In this document: one piece after another, positions 1 to 8,161 of the stretch
Layout of the letters: each line of letters begins with the position of its first letter
How positions within the stretch are numbered: the first letter of the stretch is position 1
From: Gemmatimonadota bacterium
GTDB lineage: Bacteria > Latescibacterota > UBA2968 > UBA8231
DNA: 64,000 nt
Direction of reading: 5' to 3'
Assembly: GCA_018660835.1 (NCBI GenBank)
Contig: JABJJN010000070.1
Span: 52,489-116,488 of the forward strand
Translations under genes and position numbers: made by a program
The notes under the pieces: generated by a model
Told to the model about the DNA's origin: nothing
The model's database searches: none
The model's input: the letters and a program-made list of their open reading frames with translations, nothing else

Positions 1-1075
1 CGATACCCTCCCAGCTCAGGAAGGCACGGATGTCGTAACGACCCTCCTCGACCACAGGTAGGTTGCCCTCGCCGATCATGAGTTCAAGGGGATAGCCCTT
101 TTCCTGCATCGGCAGTCGCACCACTTCGTTGCGACGGGCAGACTCATAGAGAGCCATCATCACCTCCACCGTCTCGCGCGCCTTGTGTCCGGCGCCGCGA
201 TGTTCCGGTCCCCCATCGAGCCAGGCAAGCAACTCCTTTACCTGCGCCGCATTTGTACTCCCACCGATCCCTTGGTAATTCTCGTCTAGATCGACTTGCG
301 CGTCGTGCCATCCATCGCCATTGAGGATTCGCACAGTCGTTTCAGTGACATCCATTTGGCCATCACTGCCGCGGATCTGAAAGGCACCAGCCGTGGCTCC
401 TTCCGCCATCAGATCAGACTGGATAAATAGTTGTGCTCCCCCTTCGAAATGCACGAGCCCCATGCAGGCATCTTCGATTGCTGTGTCGCGTTCGAACCGA
501 TCTGTGCGCCGTTCGACGGCACCCATGACCCACTCCGCCCGTGGATCTCCCAGTACAAATCTTGACCCGTCGATCGTATGGGTACCCCAATTCGTGAGTC
601 CTTCGCGCACTTTGTTGGTGACAAATTCGGGCGTCCCGATCACCCCCTCCGCAATGAGTTCGCGAGCACGCTCCCAACCGGGCGTGAAGCGCCGCTGGTG
701 ACTGATCACGAGCTTCGTGCCTGAGGCAGCACAAGCATCGACCATGCTGTCCGCCGCACCCATGCCGATCGCCATCGGCTTTTCGCAGATCACTGCTTTG
801 ACCCCGGCGCGTGCCGCTGCAATGGTTGGTGCCGGGTGCAGAAGGTGCCAGGTGCAAACGCTGACAATATCTGGTTTCGCCTGTTCCAGCATCTGCTCGA
901 CTGTGGCATACGGTTGCAGACCCAGATCCGGATACTGCTCGACGTAGTGTTCTCGCGCCTCTGCGACAGGGTCAGCGATTGCGACAACATCTACGCCATC
1001 GACCAATTGATAGCCATCCATATGGGCGTGGCCAATGGAACCACAGCCGACGATAGCCGCTCGGTATGAGGCCAT
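1..1075 (-). CDS. Gfo/Idh/MocA-family oxidoreductase (C-terminus cut by window edge)
   Basis: NAD(P)-dependent oxidoreductase, probably acting on a sugar, inositol or similar polyol. The start ATG lies at 1073-1075. The N-terminal Rossmann fold shows GCGSIG at residues 10-15, and the family's EKP motif (its Lys is catalytic) is at residues 98-100. The following alpha/beta domain has the usual family layout. About 358 residues are visible and the frame is still open at base 1, so most of a typical 340-400 residue protein is present. It is transcribed away from arfB. The substrate cannot be told from sequence. The family call is firm. Confidence 0.9.
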   Translation of the reverse strand, partial: MASYRAAIVGCGSIGHAHMDGYQLVDGVDVVAIADPVAEAREHYVEQYPDLGLQPYATVEQMLEQAKPDIVSVCTWHLLHPAPTIAAARAGVKAVICEKPMAIGMGAADSMVDACAASGTKLVISHQRRFTPGWERARELIAEGVIGTPEFVTNKVREGLTNWGTHTIDGSRFVLGDPRAEWVMGAVERRTDRFERDTAIEDACMGLVHFEGGAQLFIQSDLMAEGATAGAFQIRGSDGQMDVTETTVRILNGDGWHDAQVDLDENYQGIGGSTNAAQVKELLAWLDGGPEHRGAGHKARETVEVMMALYESARRNEVVRLPMQEKGYPLELMIGEGNLPVVEEGRYDIRAFLSWEGI

Positions 1076-1185
1076 AAGTGGAAAATCTCCTTGTGCCTAT
1101 TGGGAGAGGGGCGGAGGTTTGAGGACCTGATCCCAGTGCCAGCGGCGTCAGAAGACGCCGCCAAGGTCCAAGTATACGAAAGCTG

Positions 1186-1626
1186 ATGAACGACTCACCA
1201 GGTGGCCTGCCGATCGGCGATGGCCCCATCATCCCACTCGGCGAACTGATGTTCTCTTTTGGACGCAGTCCTGGACCAGGAGGACAACACGTCAACAAGA
1301 GCAACACACGAGTACAGGTACGTTTCGACGTACGCGCGAGCCCCAGCCTGACGCACGAACAGCGACGACGAATCTGTAGTGGCCTTGCGTCACGGCTCAC
1401 ATCAGAGGGCCATTTGGTACTGCAGTCGTCAGCGAGCCGTTCGCAGTTGCGCAACCGAGAGGATTGCCTGCGACGGTTGGTGAAGATGCTCACCGAGGCT
1501 CTGCGCCCTCCGCCCCCGCCGCGTCGCCGCACTCGGCCAGGGCGTGCAGCTGTCGCCCGGCGGCTTGATGGCAAGGCTCGCCAGGGCCAAAAAAAGGGCC
1601 TGCGTCGACGTCCTCCCCTCGACTAG
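1186..1626 (+). CDS. arfB: Alternative ribosome-rescue factor / peptidyl-tRNA hydrolase ArfB (YaeJ/ICT1 family)
   Basis: This 146-residue protein releases nascent peptides from ribosomes stalled without a stop codon. It carries the class-I release-factor catalytic motif GGQ at residues 32-34 (context GPGGQHVNKSNTRV) but has no codon-recognition domain, so it is not PrfA or PrfB. The C-terminus is very basic (RRRTRPGR and QKKGLRRR), matching the ArfB tail that enters the empty mRNA channel. Its length equals the family norm of about 140. It stands alone, divergent from the oxidoreductase and upstream of the sigma-factor gene. Confidence 0.92.
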   Translation: MNDSPGGLPIGDGPIIPLGELMFSFGRSPGPGGQHVNKSNTRVQVRFDVRASPSLTHEQRRRICSGLASRLTSEGHLVLQSSASRSQLRNREDCLRRLVKMLTEALRPPPPPRRRTRPGRAAVARRLDGKARQGQKKGLRRRPPLD

Positions 1627-1822
1627 TCAGATCGGCCAGCAGAAACCGACCCGCGATTGAATCTTCTTTGATCGCCAGGCGTCTAATGGGTAGTGGCGAT
1701 CTGTAACCACATCTAAGTCGCTCTGCCCCAACCGCTTTTCAACTCACGAAGCGCTGTCTTGTATCGTTTTTTTCAGGCCCATTCCTGTCCAGTTCACTGT
1801 AGAATCGCCAAAAAATGGGAAC

Positions 1823-1851
1823 TTGCAGGTGTTTTGCGGCATCTATATATT
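1823..1851 (+). promoter_or_regulatory. Sigma-70-type promoter for the sigma-factor gene
   Basis: TTGCAG (1823-1828), a 17-base spacer and TATATT (1846-1851) form a good housekeeping promoter about 70 bases before the GTG start at 1920. The leader would hold a small hairpin, GTCCC/GGGAC (1878-1893), just before the AGGAGG ribosome site. The pattern is seen directly; its activity is inferred. Confidence 0.6.
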
Positions 1852-1919
1852 GCACCTTTACGTTGACGTTAAGTTTAGTCCCGACGCAGGGACATCACCG
1901 CTAGGCACAGGAGGCAATC

Positions 1920-2762
1920 GTGGCCAGCCGTGCTACTCCGGTTGTAGATTCGGTCGAGGTTTACTGGCAACAGATCAAGAATACTGAGCCCCTGAGTCGC
2001 GCTCAGGAGGTTGATCTATTTACCCGCGCCAAGGCGGGGGATGAGAACGCCCGCCAGCAAATCATCGAATGTAATCTGCGTTTCGTCGTCAGCGTTGCAC
2101 GCCAGTATCGAGACTACGGCTTGAGCCTGTCCGAACTTATTTCCGAGGGCAATGTGGGCCTGATGGAGGGCGTGAAGCGTTTTGACGAGACTCGTGGCTT
2201 CAAGTTCATCACCTACGCCGTTTGGTGGATTCGACAGGCGATTCTCAAGGCATTGGCCGAGCAGGGCCGAATCGCCAGACCCCCGATGAGCCAGATCAAT
2301 GATCTGCAGAAGCTTGAGAAACAGGCAGGCATCCTGTCTCAGCGACTCGGTCGTTCGCCGACCCCATCGGAACTGTCCGAGCAAGTCGACATCAGCCCTT
2401 CCCGCACACGCAACGCATTGGAAGTCGGTCAACCCGACTTGTCCTTTGATGCACCCGCCTATCCAGGCGAAGAGACGACGCTTCATGGAATCTACGCGGG
2501 CCCGCAGGACGAGCATGACGAGGTCTACGACGAGGATGAGATGAAGCGCACGATCCGCAGTTGCCTCCTCGTACTCGACGAGCGCGAAGGCCTGATCGTG
2601 CGTTCCTATTTTGGTCTCGGTGACAGTGACCCGATGACCCTCGAAGAGATTGGGGACAATCTCGGCGTGACGAGAGAGCGCGTTCGCCAACTGCGCAATC
2701 GCGCCTTGTCAAAGTTGGCTGACAATTGTGGAGAATTGCTCGGCGAATTCTCGCGCAACTGA
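1920..2762 (+). CDS. RNA polymerase sigma-70 factor, RpoD/SigA family (short form)
   Basis: This 280-residue sigma factor directs RNA polymerase to promoters. Region 1.2 starts near residue 10. Region 2 (about 45-120) includes the core-binding and -10 recognition stretch TYAVWWIRQAI. Region 3 is about 125-195, and region 4 (about 205-275) has the -35 helix-turn-helix with GVTRERVRQ. Region 1.1 is absent, as in the short primary sigma factors of Bacteroidetes and relatives; proteobacterial RpoD is about 600 residues. The start is GTG with a perfect AGGAGG five bases upstream. It is monocistronic, with its own promoter and terminator. It could be the primary factor or a close group-2 paralogue. 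Confidence 0.93.
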   Translation: MASRATPVVDSVEVYWQQIKNTEPLSRAQEVDLFTRAKAGDENARQQIIECNLRFVVSVARQYRDYGLSLSELISEGNVGLMEGVKRFDETRGFKFITYAVWWIRQAILKALAEQGRIARPPMSQINDLQKLEKQAGILSQRLGRSPTPSELSEQVDISPSRTRNALEVGQPDLSFDAPAYPGEETTLHGIYAGPQDEHDEVYDEDEMKRTIRSCLLVLDEREGLIVRSYFGLGDSDPMTLEEIGDNLGVTRERVRQLRNRALSKLADNCGELLGEFSRN

Positions 2763-2788
2763 GGCAAGAGCTACCGCCACAGAGTTCA

Positions 2789-2821
2789 CGGCGTCGTCCT
2801 TCGGGATGGCGCCGTTTTTTT
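2789..2821 (+). terminator. Rho-independent terminator after the sigma-factor gene
   Basis: An 11-bp stem (2789-2799 with 2804-2814, two G-U pairs) is closed by a TTCG tetraloop and followed by seven T residues. It also sits at the 3' end of the converging Omp85 gene, but there is no T-tract on that side. Confidence 0.85.
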
Positions 2822-4124
2822 ATCTAAGACGCAAGCGTTGGGCCCGCATCTTGGAGAAGGTCGCAAGATACAGACGCCAGCCATCTTCTCCGTAGCCGAT
2901 CTCTATGCGCGTCATATCGATCGCCGGCAGCAGGATGCGTATGCCGGTCCCAGTCCCAAATCGTGCACGCTCCAACTCAAAGTCGTCACTCTTCGTCCAC
3001 GCCAATCCACCATCAACGAACACCGTACCACCGAGACCTATGTCCGCCGATAGTCCGAAAAGACGGATCTCTCTTGGCTGCAACAGAGGGATTCGATATT
3101 CGATCGTCGTCAACATCTGGTGCGCACCGAACAGTTCAAGACCGAGGTCATCGACGACATAACCTCGCAGTGAATTGGCTCCACCCAGGTGGTAATCCAT
3201 GTAGACAGGAACCTGGCGACCCATCGTACCGGGCTGCAAGCTCGTAAGCCCGGCCCACACAAGGGTGTGTTCACCGACGGGTTGGAAGCGGCGGATGTCC
3301 GCGTGCAGCGTCCAGAAGTCACCGTCTCCAGGTAGCAGACCTCCTGTCTTCCAGATCTCAATCTCATTGAGCCAGCCGCGATGGGGATTCCCCCACACAT
3401 CCCTGGAGTCATATCCGACACTCGCACCCAAGCGGTACAACTCATCCTCGTTCGCTCCAGACAACAGAACCTGAGGTAGGTCAGCGCCGATTCGCATATA
3501 GGAAGCCACCATCGAAGCTCGGCCATGTTGCCCGAGCCACAGACCGATGCGTGGTGTGATCTCGGTCGTCGTCTCTTCGAAACCATCCAACTCGTTCTGT
3601 CGGATATTGCGCGACACGTCCAGATCGAAGGAGAGATGGTTGCCTCGCCACCATGGCTGACTCAGATCGAGGAGAAAGGACTCGCGTCCGCCGAACAGCG
3701 CGTACCCTGCGAGGAAGACGTCCCTTCCCAGTAGATTGACAGATTTGACCGCCGGTCCGAAAGACCAGCCGTCCTGGTCGTTGACATCATAGCTGATGTA
3801 AGGAACAACGGGGGGTAGTTCGCGTATTTGCAGAACGACAGTCACCGAGTCATCTGCACGACGCTGCACCTGCGCAGCGAGACTGCTGAAGATATCCAGG
3901 TTGTCCAGGCGTTGAAGATCAGCTGCCAGGCTCTCTGGATCGAAGTGTCGACCGGTCCGCGTCACCAACTCCCGTTGGATGACAAAATCCTGCGTGTAGC
4001 GGTTACCGCGGATCTCCACTGCCGCGATAGGGAGCCCCGTGGTGGCATCGCCGGCAGAGGCCTCCGCCACGAGCAAACCCAGCAACGTAAGACAGCAAAC
4101 GTAGCCCTTCAGCGTTTTTATCAT
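2820..4124 (-). CDS. Omp85/BamA-superfamily outer-membrane protein with a single POTRA domain
   Basis: A 434-residue outer-membrane protein. It has a Sec signal peptide (cleavage near ASA-GD, residue 24), one POTRA-like domain (about 31-98) and a C-terminal bacterial surface antigen (D15) beta-barrel. The motif GGANSLRGY near residue 312 is the conserved (V/L)RG(F/Y) loop of the Omp85 family. True BamA has five POTRA domains and about 800 residues, so this is a short relative (TamA/ShlB/D15-like) that inserts or secretes proteins or moves lipids. No passenger gene lies beside it. The frame ends inside the T-tract of the opposing terminator. Confidence 0.85.
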   Translation of the reverse strand: MIKTLKGYVCCLTLLGLLVAEASAGDATTGLPIAAVEIRGNRYTQDFVIQRELVTRTGRHFDPESLAADLQRLDNLDIFSSLAAQVQRRADDSVTVVLQIRELPPVVPYISYDVNDQDGWSFGPAVKSVNLLGRDVFLAGYALFGGRESFLLDLSQPWWRGNHLSFDLDVSRNIRQNELDGFEETTTEITPRIGLWLGQHGRASMVASYMRIGADLPQVLLSGANEDELYRLGASVGYDSRDVWGNPHRGWLNEIEIWKTGGLLPGDGDFWTLHADIRRFQPVGEHTLVWAGLTSLQPGTMGRQVPVYMDYHLGGANSLRGYVVDDLGLELFGAHQMLTTIEYRIPLLQPREIRLFGLSADIGLGGTVFVDGGLAWTKSDDFELERARFGTGTGIRILLPAIDMTRIEIGYGEDGWRLYLATFSKMRAQRLRLR

Positions 4125-4191
4125 CTGCCTATGATGAACGCTGTGTGGACGAAATTCAAGGGGTCGATCATTGATTTGCGGAGGTCATACT

Positions 4192-4224
4192 AGAAAGGGG
4201 AAGACCCGTTGCCAGATCTTCCCC
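4192..4224 (-). terminator. Putative terminator after the HExxH protein gene
   Basis: On the minus strand GGGGAAGA pairs perfectly with TCTTCCCC across a 12-base loop and is followed by TTTCTA. It lies 27 bases past the stop codon of the gene ending at 4251. Confidence 0.6.
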
Positions 4225-4250
4225 ACTTGGAACCATGTCATGGGTCTGAC

Positions 4251-5180
4251 TCAGGCGAGCAGATCCAAGAGATTCGTCACCGTTGAGCTGTCTATCATTC
4301 CCGGCGAACCACCACTGGAGCTTCCGCCTATGAGGGCACCAACGGCAGGCTGCTCACTATCGGAACCTCCGAGACCGACAGATTCTGACGTCGCTGCTGC
4401 GCCGGATCCAGGCAGCGGCGAAGGCTCGATGGGATCACCCTTCTCTGCGTCAGCAGCGCTGATTGCTTCATCAGCTGCCCCCATCTCCTCCGGCTGCTCG
4501 CTGGTTTCCTTGGCCAGCTCTTGCCTTGCTTCCATTTCCATTTTCTTCGCTACCGACGCGACGCTACGATCCGCCGATGATGGATCTGCCGGGGCCAGTG
4601 CGGCGCGGTAGATCTGCTGTGCTTTGCGAATCGTCGCTTCTGGCTCGCTCTCGCGGGAGGTATCGATCTGCACCTCTCCGCCGACGGCGTAGCGCTTCCC
4701 GTCAGGGCCCCGTGCGTATTCGAAGCTTGGTCCACCGTTGGCATACGGGCCCGCTGCGGCCATATGAGCTTGCTCGTGCTGACGCACCTCGCGATCACGG
4801 GCTTTGAGCTCGTCCACTTCCGCACGCTCTTCGTCCGTCAGTTCCGGCTTTGCCCCCAGACCGTCGGACGCCTCCTCAGATTCGACACCCTTTGGATTGA
4901 TCGATTCGGGGCCGGCTTCTTCTGGTTTGCCAGGTAACTCGGCTGCTTGCTGTTTGGGGGCCTGGGTAGACGTTGTGCTGCCCTCTATCATAGCCGATGC
5001 GCCAATCGCTGGCAGCAGAGACTCCGGCGGCAGCGCGATACCCAGCGCGGCGCCGACGCTACCAATGGAGGAGTCCGGCGACGTCGTGCCGTGGTCGTGG
5101 GATTCGGCGTCTGGCGTTGGTGCTTCGCCTCGGTGAGCCGGGGACAGAGGCGCGAGAGGAGCGAATGTTGAAATCTGCAC
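4251..5180 (-). CDS. Putative metalloprotease, SprA-related / CJM1_0395 family
   Basis: A 309-residue protein with a GTG start. A conserved core (about residues 112-200) is flanked by low-complexity acidic and Ser/Gly/Pro-rich tails. The core carries HEQAH at 135-139, a HExxH zinc-protease signature, followed by GPYANGGPSFEYARGPDG and a second conserved stretch YAVGGEVQIDTS. This matches the family annotated as a putative metalloprotease (SprA-related). No signal peptide is visible. A sigma-28-like promoter 43 bases upstream suggests expression with late flagellar genes. The biochemical role is unproven; the family call rests on recognising the core. Confidence 0.75.
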   Translation of the reverse strand: MQISTFAPLAPLSPAHRGEAPTPDAESHDHGTTSPDSSIGSVGAALGIALPPESLLPAIGASAMIEGSTTSTQAPKQQAAELPGKPEEAGPESINPKGVESEEASDGLGAKPELTDEERAEVDELKARDREVRQHEQAHMAAAGPYANGGPSFEYARGPDGKRYAVGGEVQIDTSRESEPEATIRKAQQIYRAALAPADPSSADRSVASVAKKMEMEARQELAKETSEQPEEMGAADEAISAADAEKGDPIEPSPLPGSGAAATSESVGLGGSDSEQPAVGALIGGSSSGGSPGMIDSSTVTNLLDLLA

Positions 5181-5222
5181 GGTGCACTCAAAACCGGAAG
5201 AGAGGGATGCCGTCTCTTCAGT

Positions 5223-5250
5223 TGATCGGCACGACGCACATCGAACTTTA
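5223..5250 (-). promoter_or_regulatory. Candidate sigma-28 (FliA)-type promoter
   Basis: On the minus strand TAAAGTTC is followed by 12 bases and GCCGATCA. The enteric FliA consensus is TAAAGTTT-N11-GCCGATAA, so there are two mismatches and one extra spacer base. It ends 43 bases before the GTG start at 5180, a normal position for a promoter. Flagellar control is inferred. Confidence 0.5.
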
Positions 5251-5260
5251 CCTTTTCGTC

Positions 5261-5285
5261 AAAAAAAGTTCTCTACTCGAGAGAA
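5261..5285 (-). terminator. Terminator after the lipoprotein-like gene
   Basis: On the minus strand TTCTCT pairs with AGAGAA over a five-base loop and is followed by C and seven T residues. It lies about 65 bases past the stop at 5350, just upstream of the sigma-28-like promoter, so the two transcripts are kept apart. Confidence 0.65.
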
Positions 5286-5349
5286 AAAGTCTCATTCTGT
5301 GCATTCTCGCAGGCCGAACTCGGGCAAATCACCGTAGAAAGGCAGGAGC

Positions 5350-6237
5350 CTAGGGATCTACGTGGAAAGTGGTCGGTGCGGGATCGTTGAAGACACTTAC
5401 CGGCAACTCATCAAATACTCCGACATGGGAGTGTCGCCCGCGGCCAAAATCAACGGCCAGCCAGATGCGACCATACTGAGCCCATTGTTGCCAGGGCCGT
5501 ACGAGTCTTGGCTCCTCATCTTCCGCCTGTCGATAGAATGCCCACTGCCGTACAAGCGATTCGTGTACATCGACCCACACTTCATAGCGATTCTGTGGTG
5601 TCACGCCGACACCGGCGAAGGTCAGCTCGAGCAGATGCGCCGGCAGACCGTCCTGGGTCATGTTCTGCCCCTTGTAACGCAGGGTCACACCGGAATCCTT
5701 CAGCTTGTAAGGCATCACGAGCCAGTAGGAATCATTGATCCAGGCGCGATAAGCGACCTGCAGGTCCGCTGCGAGCGTATCGGGATTCTCCACCGCAACC
5801 CCGGTGCGCCAGGCACGGCCCGATTGATTGTTGAGATTCATCAGGACCGTCAGATCCTCGCCCTCGAATCGCAGATCCCCCGTCCACTTGTCCCAGACAT
5901 GGCGACGCTTCCCGAAGAATCGCCACGTCAGATAACGCGTCTGCTCCCAGCCACTGCGACCGCCCAGACGGGCCATCACCCTGTCAGCGATCTCGATCGC
6001 ACGCGGATCAGACCCCTGCAGGTTGAACCCTTCCGCCGGCGGATTGCCGACCACGACGGGCGCCGTCATCTGACCCAGTGTCGGAGACAGATCTTCCTGC
6101 GGCGTCTGGCCTGCTGTCGTCTGTCCATCCGTCGCTGAGGAGACGACAGGTGGCGGTGGCTGGCAGTGGACGAGGAAGAGACTGATTCCCAGAGCCAGCA
6201 GGCAACGGCTCCGAGTTGAGTACGTGGTCTGCGCCAT
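5350..6237 (-). CDS. Exported hypothetical protein, possible lipoprotein
   Basis: About 295 residues. The ATG at 6237 overlaps the pepF stop codon (TGATG), so it is probably translated together with the peptidase; a GTG codon immediately before could also start it. The N-terminus has a hydrophobic signal segment ending LFLVHC, a lipobox-like site although His before Cys is unusual, followed by a Pro/Thr/Gln-rich linker. The folded part (about residue 75 on) has Trp- and Tyr-rich beta-strand segments such as YWLVMPYKLKD, resembling small outer-membrane lipoproteins that bind hydrophobic ligands (LolA/LolB-like or DUF6503-like). I do not recognise the family with certainty. Confidence 0.6.
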   Translation of the reverse strand: MAQTTYSTRSRCLLALGISLFLVHCQPPPPVVSSATDGQTTAGQTPQEDLSPTLGQMTAPVVVGNPPAEGFNLQGSDPRAIEIADRVMARLGGRSGWEQTRYLTWRFFGKRRHVWDKWTGDLRFEGEDLTVLMNLNNQSGRAWRTGVAVENPDTLAADLQVAYRAWINDSYWLVMPYKLKDSGVTLRYKGQNMTQDGLPAHLLELTFAGVGVTPQNRYEVWVDVHESLVRQWAFYRQAEDEEPRLVRPWQQWAQYGRIWLAVDFGRGRHSHVGVFDELPVSVFNDPAPTTFHVDP

Positions 6238-8042
6238 CACTGATCTCCATTTTGGCTGGCCAGGAGTGACTCAAGCTGCTCGACGGGTTCCTGCAGCGTA
6301 TCGATTGCCCCCATCCAGAACTCGGGAGATGTCAGATCCAGTCCCATCGAGTCTTTGGCGACACCTTCAGCCATATCCTGGCCCGTTCGACGCAGGAAGT
6401 CCTCATATCTAGGAAGAAAATCCGGTCCCTCCTGTTTGAATTGGGCAAACAAACCGCGACTCAGGAGGAAGCCATAGGTGTACGGGAAATTGTAGAACGT
6501 GACGCCAGTGATATAGAAATGCAGCTTGGACGCCCAGAAGAATGGATCCTCGCCACCTTCTTCGAGGGCATCACCGAAGAGTCGCTGCTGGGTCTCTACC
6601 ATCAACTCTTTGAGACGACTTACTTCGACCTCGCCATGAGCGCGCTCTTCGTGGAAGGCTTTCTCGAACTCGAAACGCACTGGCAGATCTGTCAGAAACA
6701 CCGCACCATTGCCGGTTTCCGTATCGAGGATCGCCAATCTCTGCGCGTCGCTCAGGTTGGGGTCGTTGAGCTGTCCATCTGTCAGAATCATTTCCGCGAA
6801 TGTCGACGCCGATTCCGCCAGCGTCATTGGATAGAGATGACCAAATGGCCGGGTCTTCTGCAGGATATGGTGATGAAATGCGTGGCCCAGTTCATGCGCG
6901 AGGGTGCGTACGTCGCCACTGGATCCATTGAACGTCATGTATACGCGCGGCTCCATCGTCAGTAACGAACCGGTACAAAATGCGCCCGGTCGTTTGCCCA
7001 CTCTTGGTTCCCATTCGATCCAGTTCTTGTCGTAAGCTGCGCCGGTGAAGCTGGCCAGATCTGGGTAGGACTTGGCAAATGCGTCGTGAACCTGGGCCTT
7101 GCCGGCATCCCAACTCAGACTTGCATTTTCCACGTCGGCCGTGGGCAAAGGTGCCTCCAGATCGTACCAGGCGACACCCGTCGTCCCTTGGGCCTGCGCC
7201 TTGATCTGCAGGATCTTCTGCGCCACGTGACGACGCGCGTGAATGGCGGCAAACATGGCGTCCAAAGAGGCACGACTGATCTTTGCCTGATACAGAGCCA
7301 CATCCAGAAAATTGTCGATGCCTCGATGCTGATTCAGAGATAGGCGCGTCCCGGCGATCGCATTCATGGCTGCCGCGTTCACATCGATGACATCCTCCCA
7401 TGCGGCGTTGCCACCGTCGAAAGCGGCACGTCGAACCGCTCGATCCGGACTCGACAGTAGTGATCGACGCTGCGACATCGGCAACCATTCGCTGCGACCA
7501 TCGGGCCACTTCATCTCGAATTCGAGTTTGCCTGAGACATTGTCGTAAAGACGCCCCCACGCGTGCAAACCATTCACATTGAGGTCTGCCGCCAGATGCT
7601 CCTCAGGAAGACTCATCGTCTTCTCAGCGGCTTCGCGCAGACGTCCGACATAGTGCGAACATCCCGCCAGAGCCTCACGACTCAGCAACGCCTCGACATC
7701 CGCATCGCCGACACCTTTCAGACCACGCTGGAACTCGACATCCAGCTTCTCGACCTCGGCGTCGAGAACGGCGAACGCCGCCTCTTGCTTGCGATATGAT
7801 TCGTTGGCCGCATCAGCTGCAGTGAGACACCCCAGGTAGCTGCCCAGATGCGAAACTCGACGCAGAATGTCTTCCGAGGACAGCAGGGCCGACTCCCAGT
7901 CGTCGAGATTGGCAGCCGCCAGGGGTGCCAGACTCGATGTCTGCTGTAGCAAGGCCGTCAGATCATCGCTCAGTTGCTGCTTGAAGGCGATCGTATCGGC
8001 ATGGTCAGGTGACGGGAAATAGCTGGAGAGATCCCAATTCAT
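6237..8042 (-). CDS. pepF: Oligoendopeptidase F, M3 family zinc metallopeptidase
   Basis: A cytoplasmic peptidase that cuts short peptides. The zinc motif HELGH lies near residue 383 (context TLAHELGHAFHHH) and the M3B N-terminal helical domain is present. I start at ATG 8042 (601 residues, the usual PepF length; first residues MNWDLSSYF). The frame stays open to a TTG at 8138, but that extension runs through the hairpin terminator of the upstream topoisomerase gene, so it is unlikely to be translated. The stop codon overlaps the start of the lipoprotein-like gene. Confidence 0.92.
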   Translation of the reverse strand: MNWDLSSYFPSPDHADTIAFKQQLSDDLTALLQQTSSLAPLAAANLDDWESALLSSEDILRRVSHLGSYLGCLTAADAANESYRKQEAAFAVLDAEVEKLDVEFQRGLKGVGDADVEALLSREALAGCSHYVGRLREAAEKTMSLPEEHLAADLNVNGLHAWGRLYDNVSGKLEFEMKWPDGRSEWLPMSQRRSLLSSPDRAVRRAAFDGGNAAWEDVIDVNAAAMNAIAGTRLSLNQHRGIDNFLDVALYQAKISRASLDAMFAAIHARRHVAQKILQIKAQAQGTTGVAWYDLEAPLPTADVENASLSWDAGKAQVHDAFAKSYPDLASFTGAAYDKNWIEWEPRVGKRPGAFCTGSLLTMEPRVYMTFNGSSGDVRTLAHELGHAFHHHILQKTRPFGHLYPMTLAESASTFAEMILTDGQLNDPNLSDAQRLAILDTETGNGAVFLTDLPVRFEFEKAFHEERAHGEVEVSRLKELMVETQQRLFGDALEEGGEDPFFWASKLHFYITGVTFYNFPYTYGFLLSRGLFAQFKQEGPDFLPRYEDFLRRTGQDMAEGVAKDSMGLDLTSPEFWMGAIDTLQEPVEQLESLLASQNGDQ

Positions 8043-8099
8043 CAGCAGAGCCTGTTCGAGATATGGATTGGAGAGACAGTCTTCGGTGGTAGATAACGC

Positions 8100-8136
8100 A
8101 AAGGGGCCGACGACCGCCAGACGGGTCATCGGCCCC
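8100..8136 (-). terminator. Hairpin terminator after the topoisomerase A-subunit gene
   Basis: On the minus strand GGGGCCGATGACC pairs with GGTCGTCGGCCCC (one G-U pair) across a short loop. It is followed by only TTT before GCG, so intrinsic termination may be weak. It lies about 25 bases past the stop at 8162. Confidence 0.6.
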
Positions 8137-8161
8137 AAAAGGCCTGCGGCTATGCGGTGGC

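Noticed and set aside
1186..1626. Truncated peptide chain release factor
   Set aside because: Complete ArfB length, with a basic C-terminal tail and no sign of lost codon-recognition domains.
8043..8138. N-terminal extension of PepF from a TTG codon
   Set aside because: It crosses a 13-bp hairpin that ends the upstream topoisomerase transcript, and the ATG at 8042 gives the normal family length.
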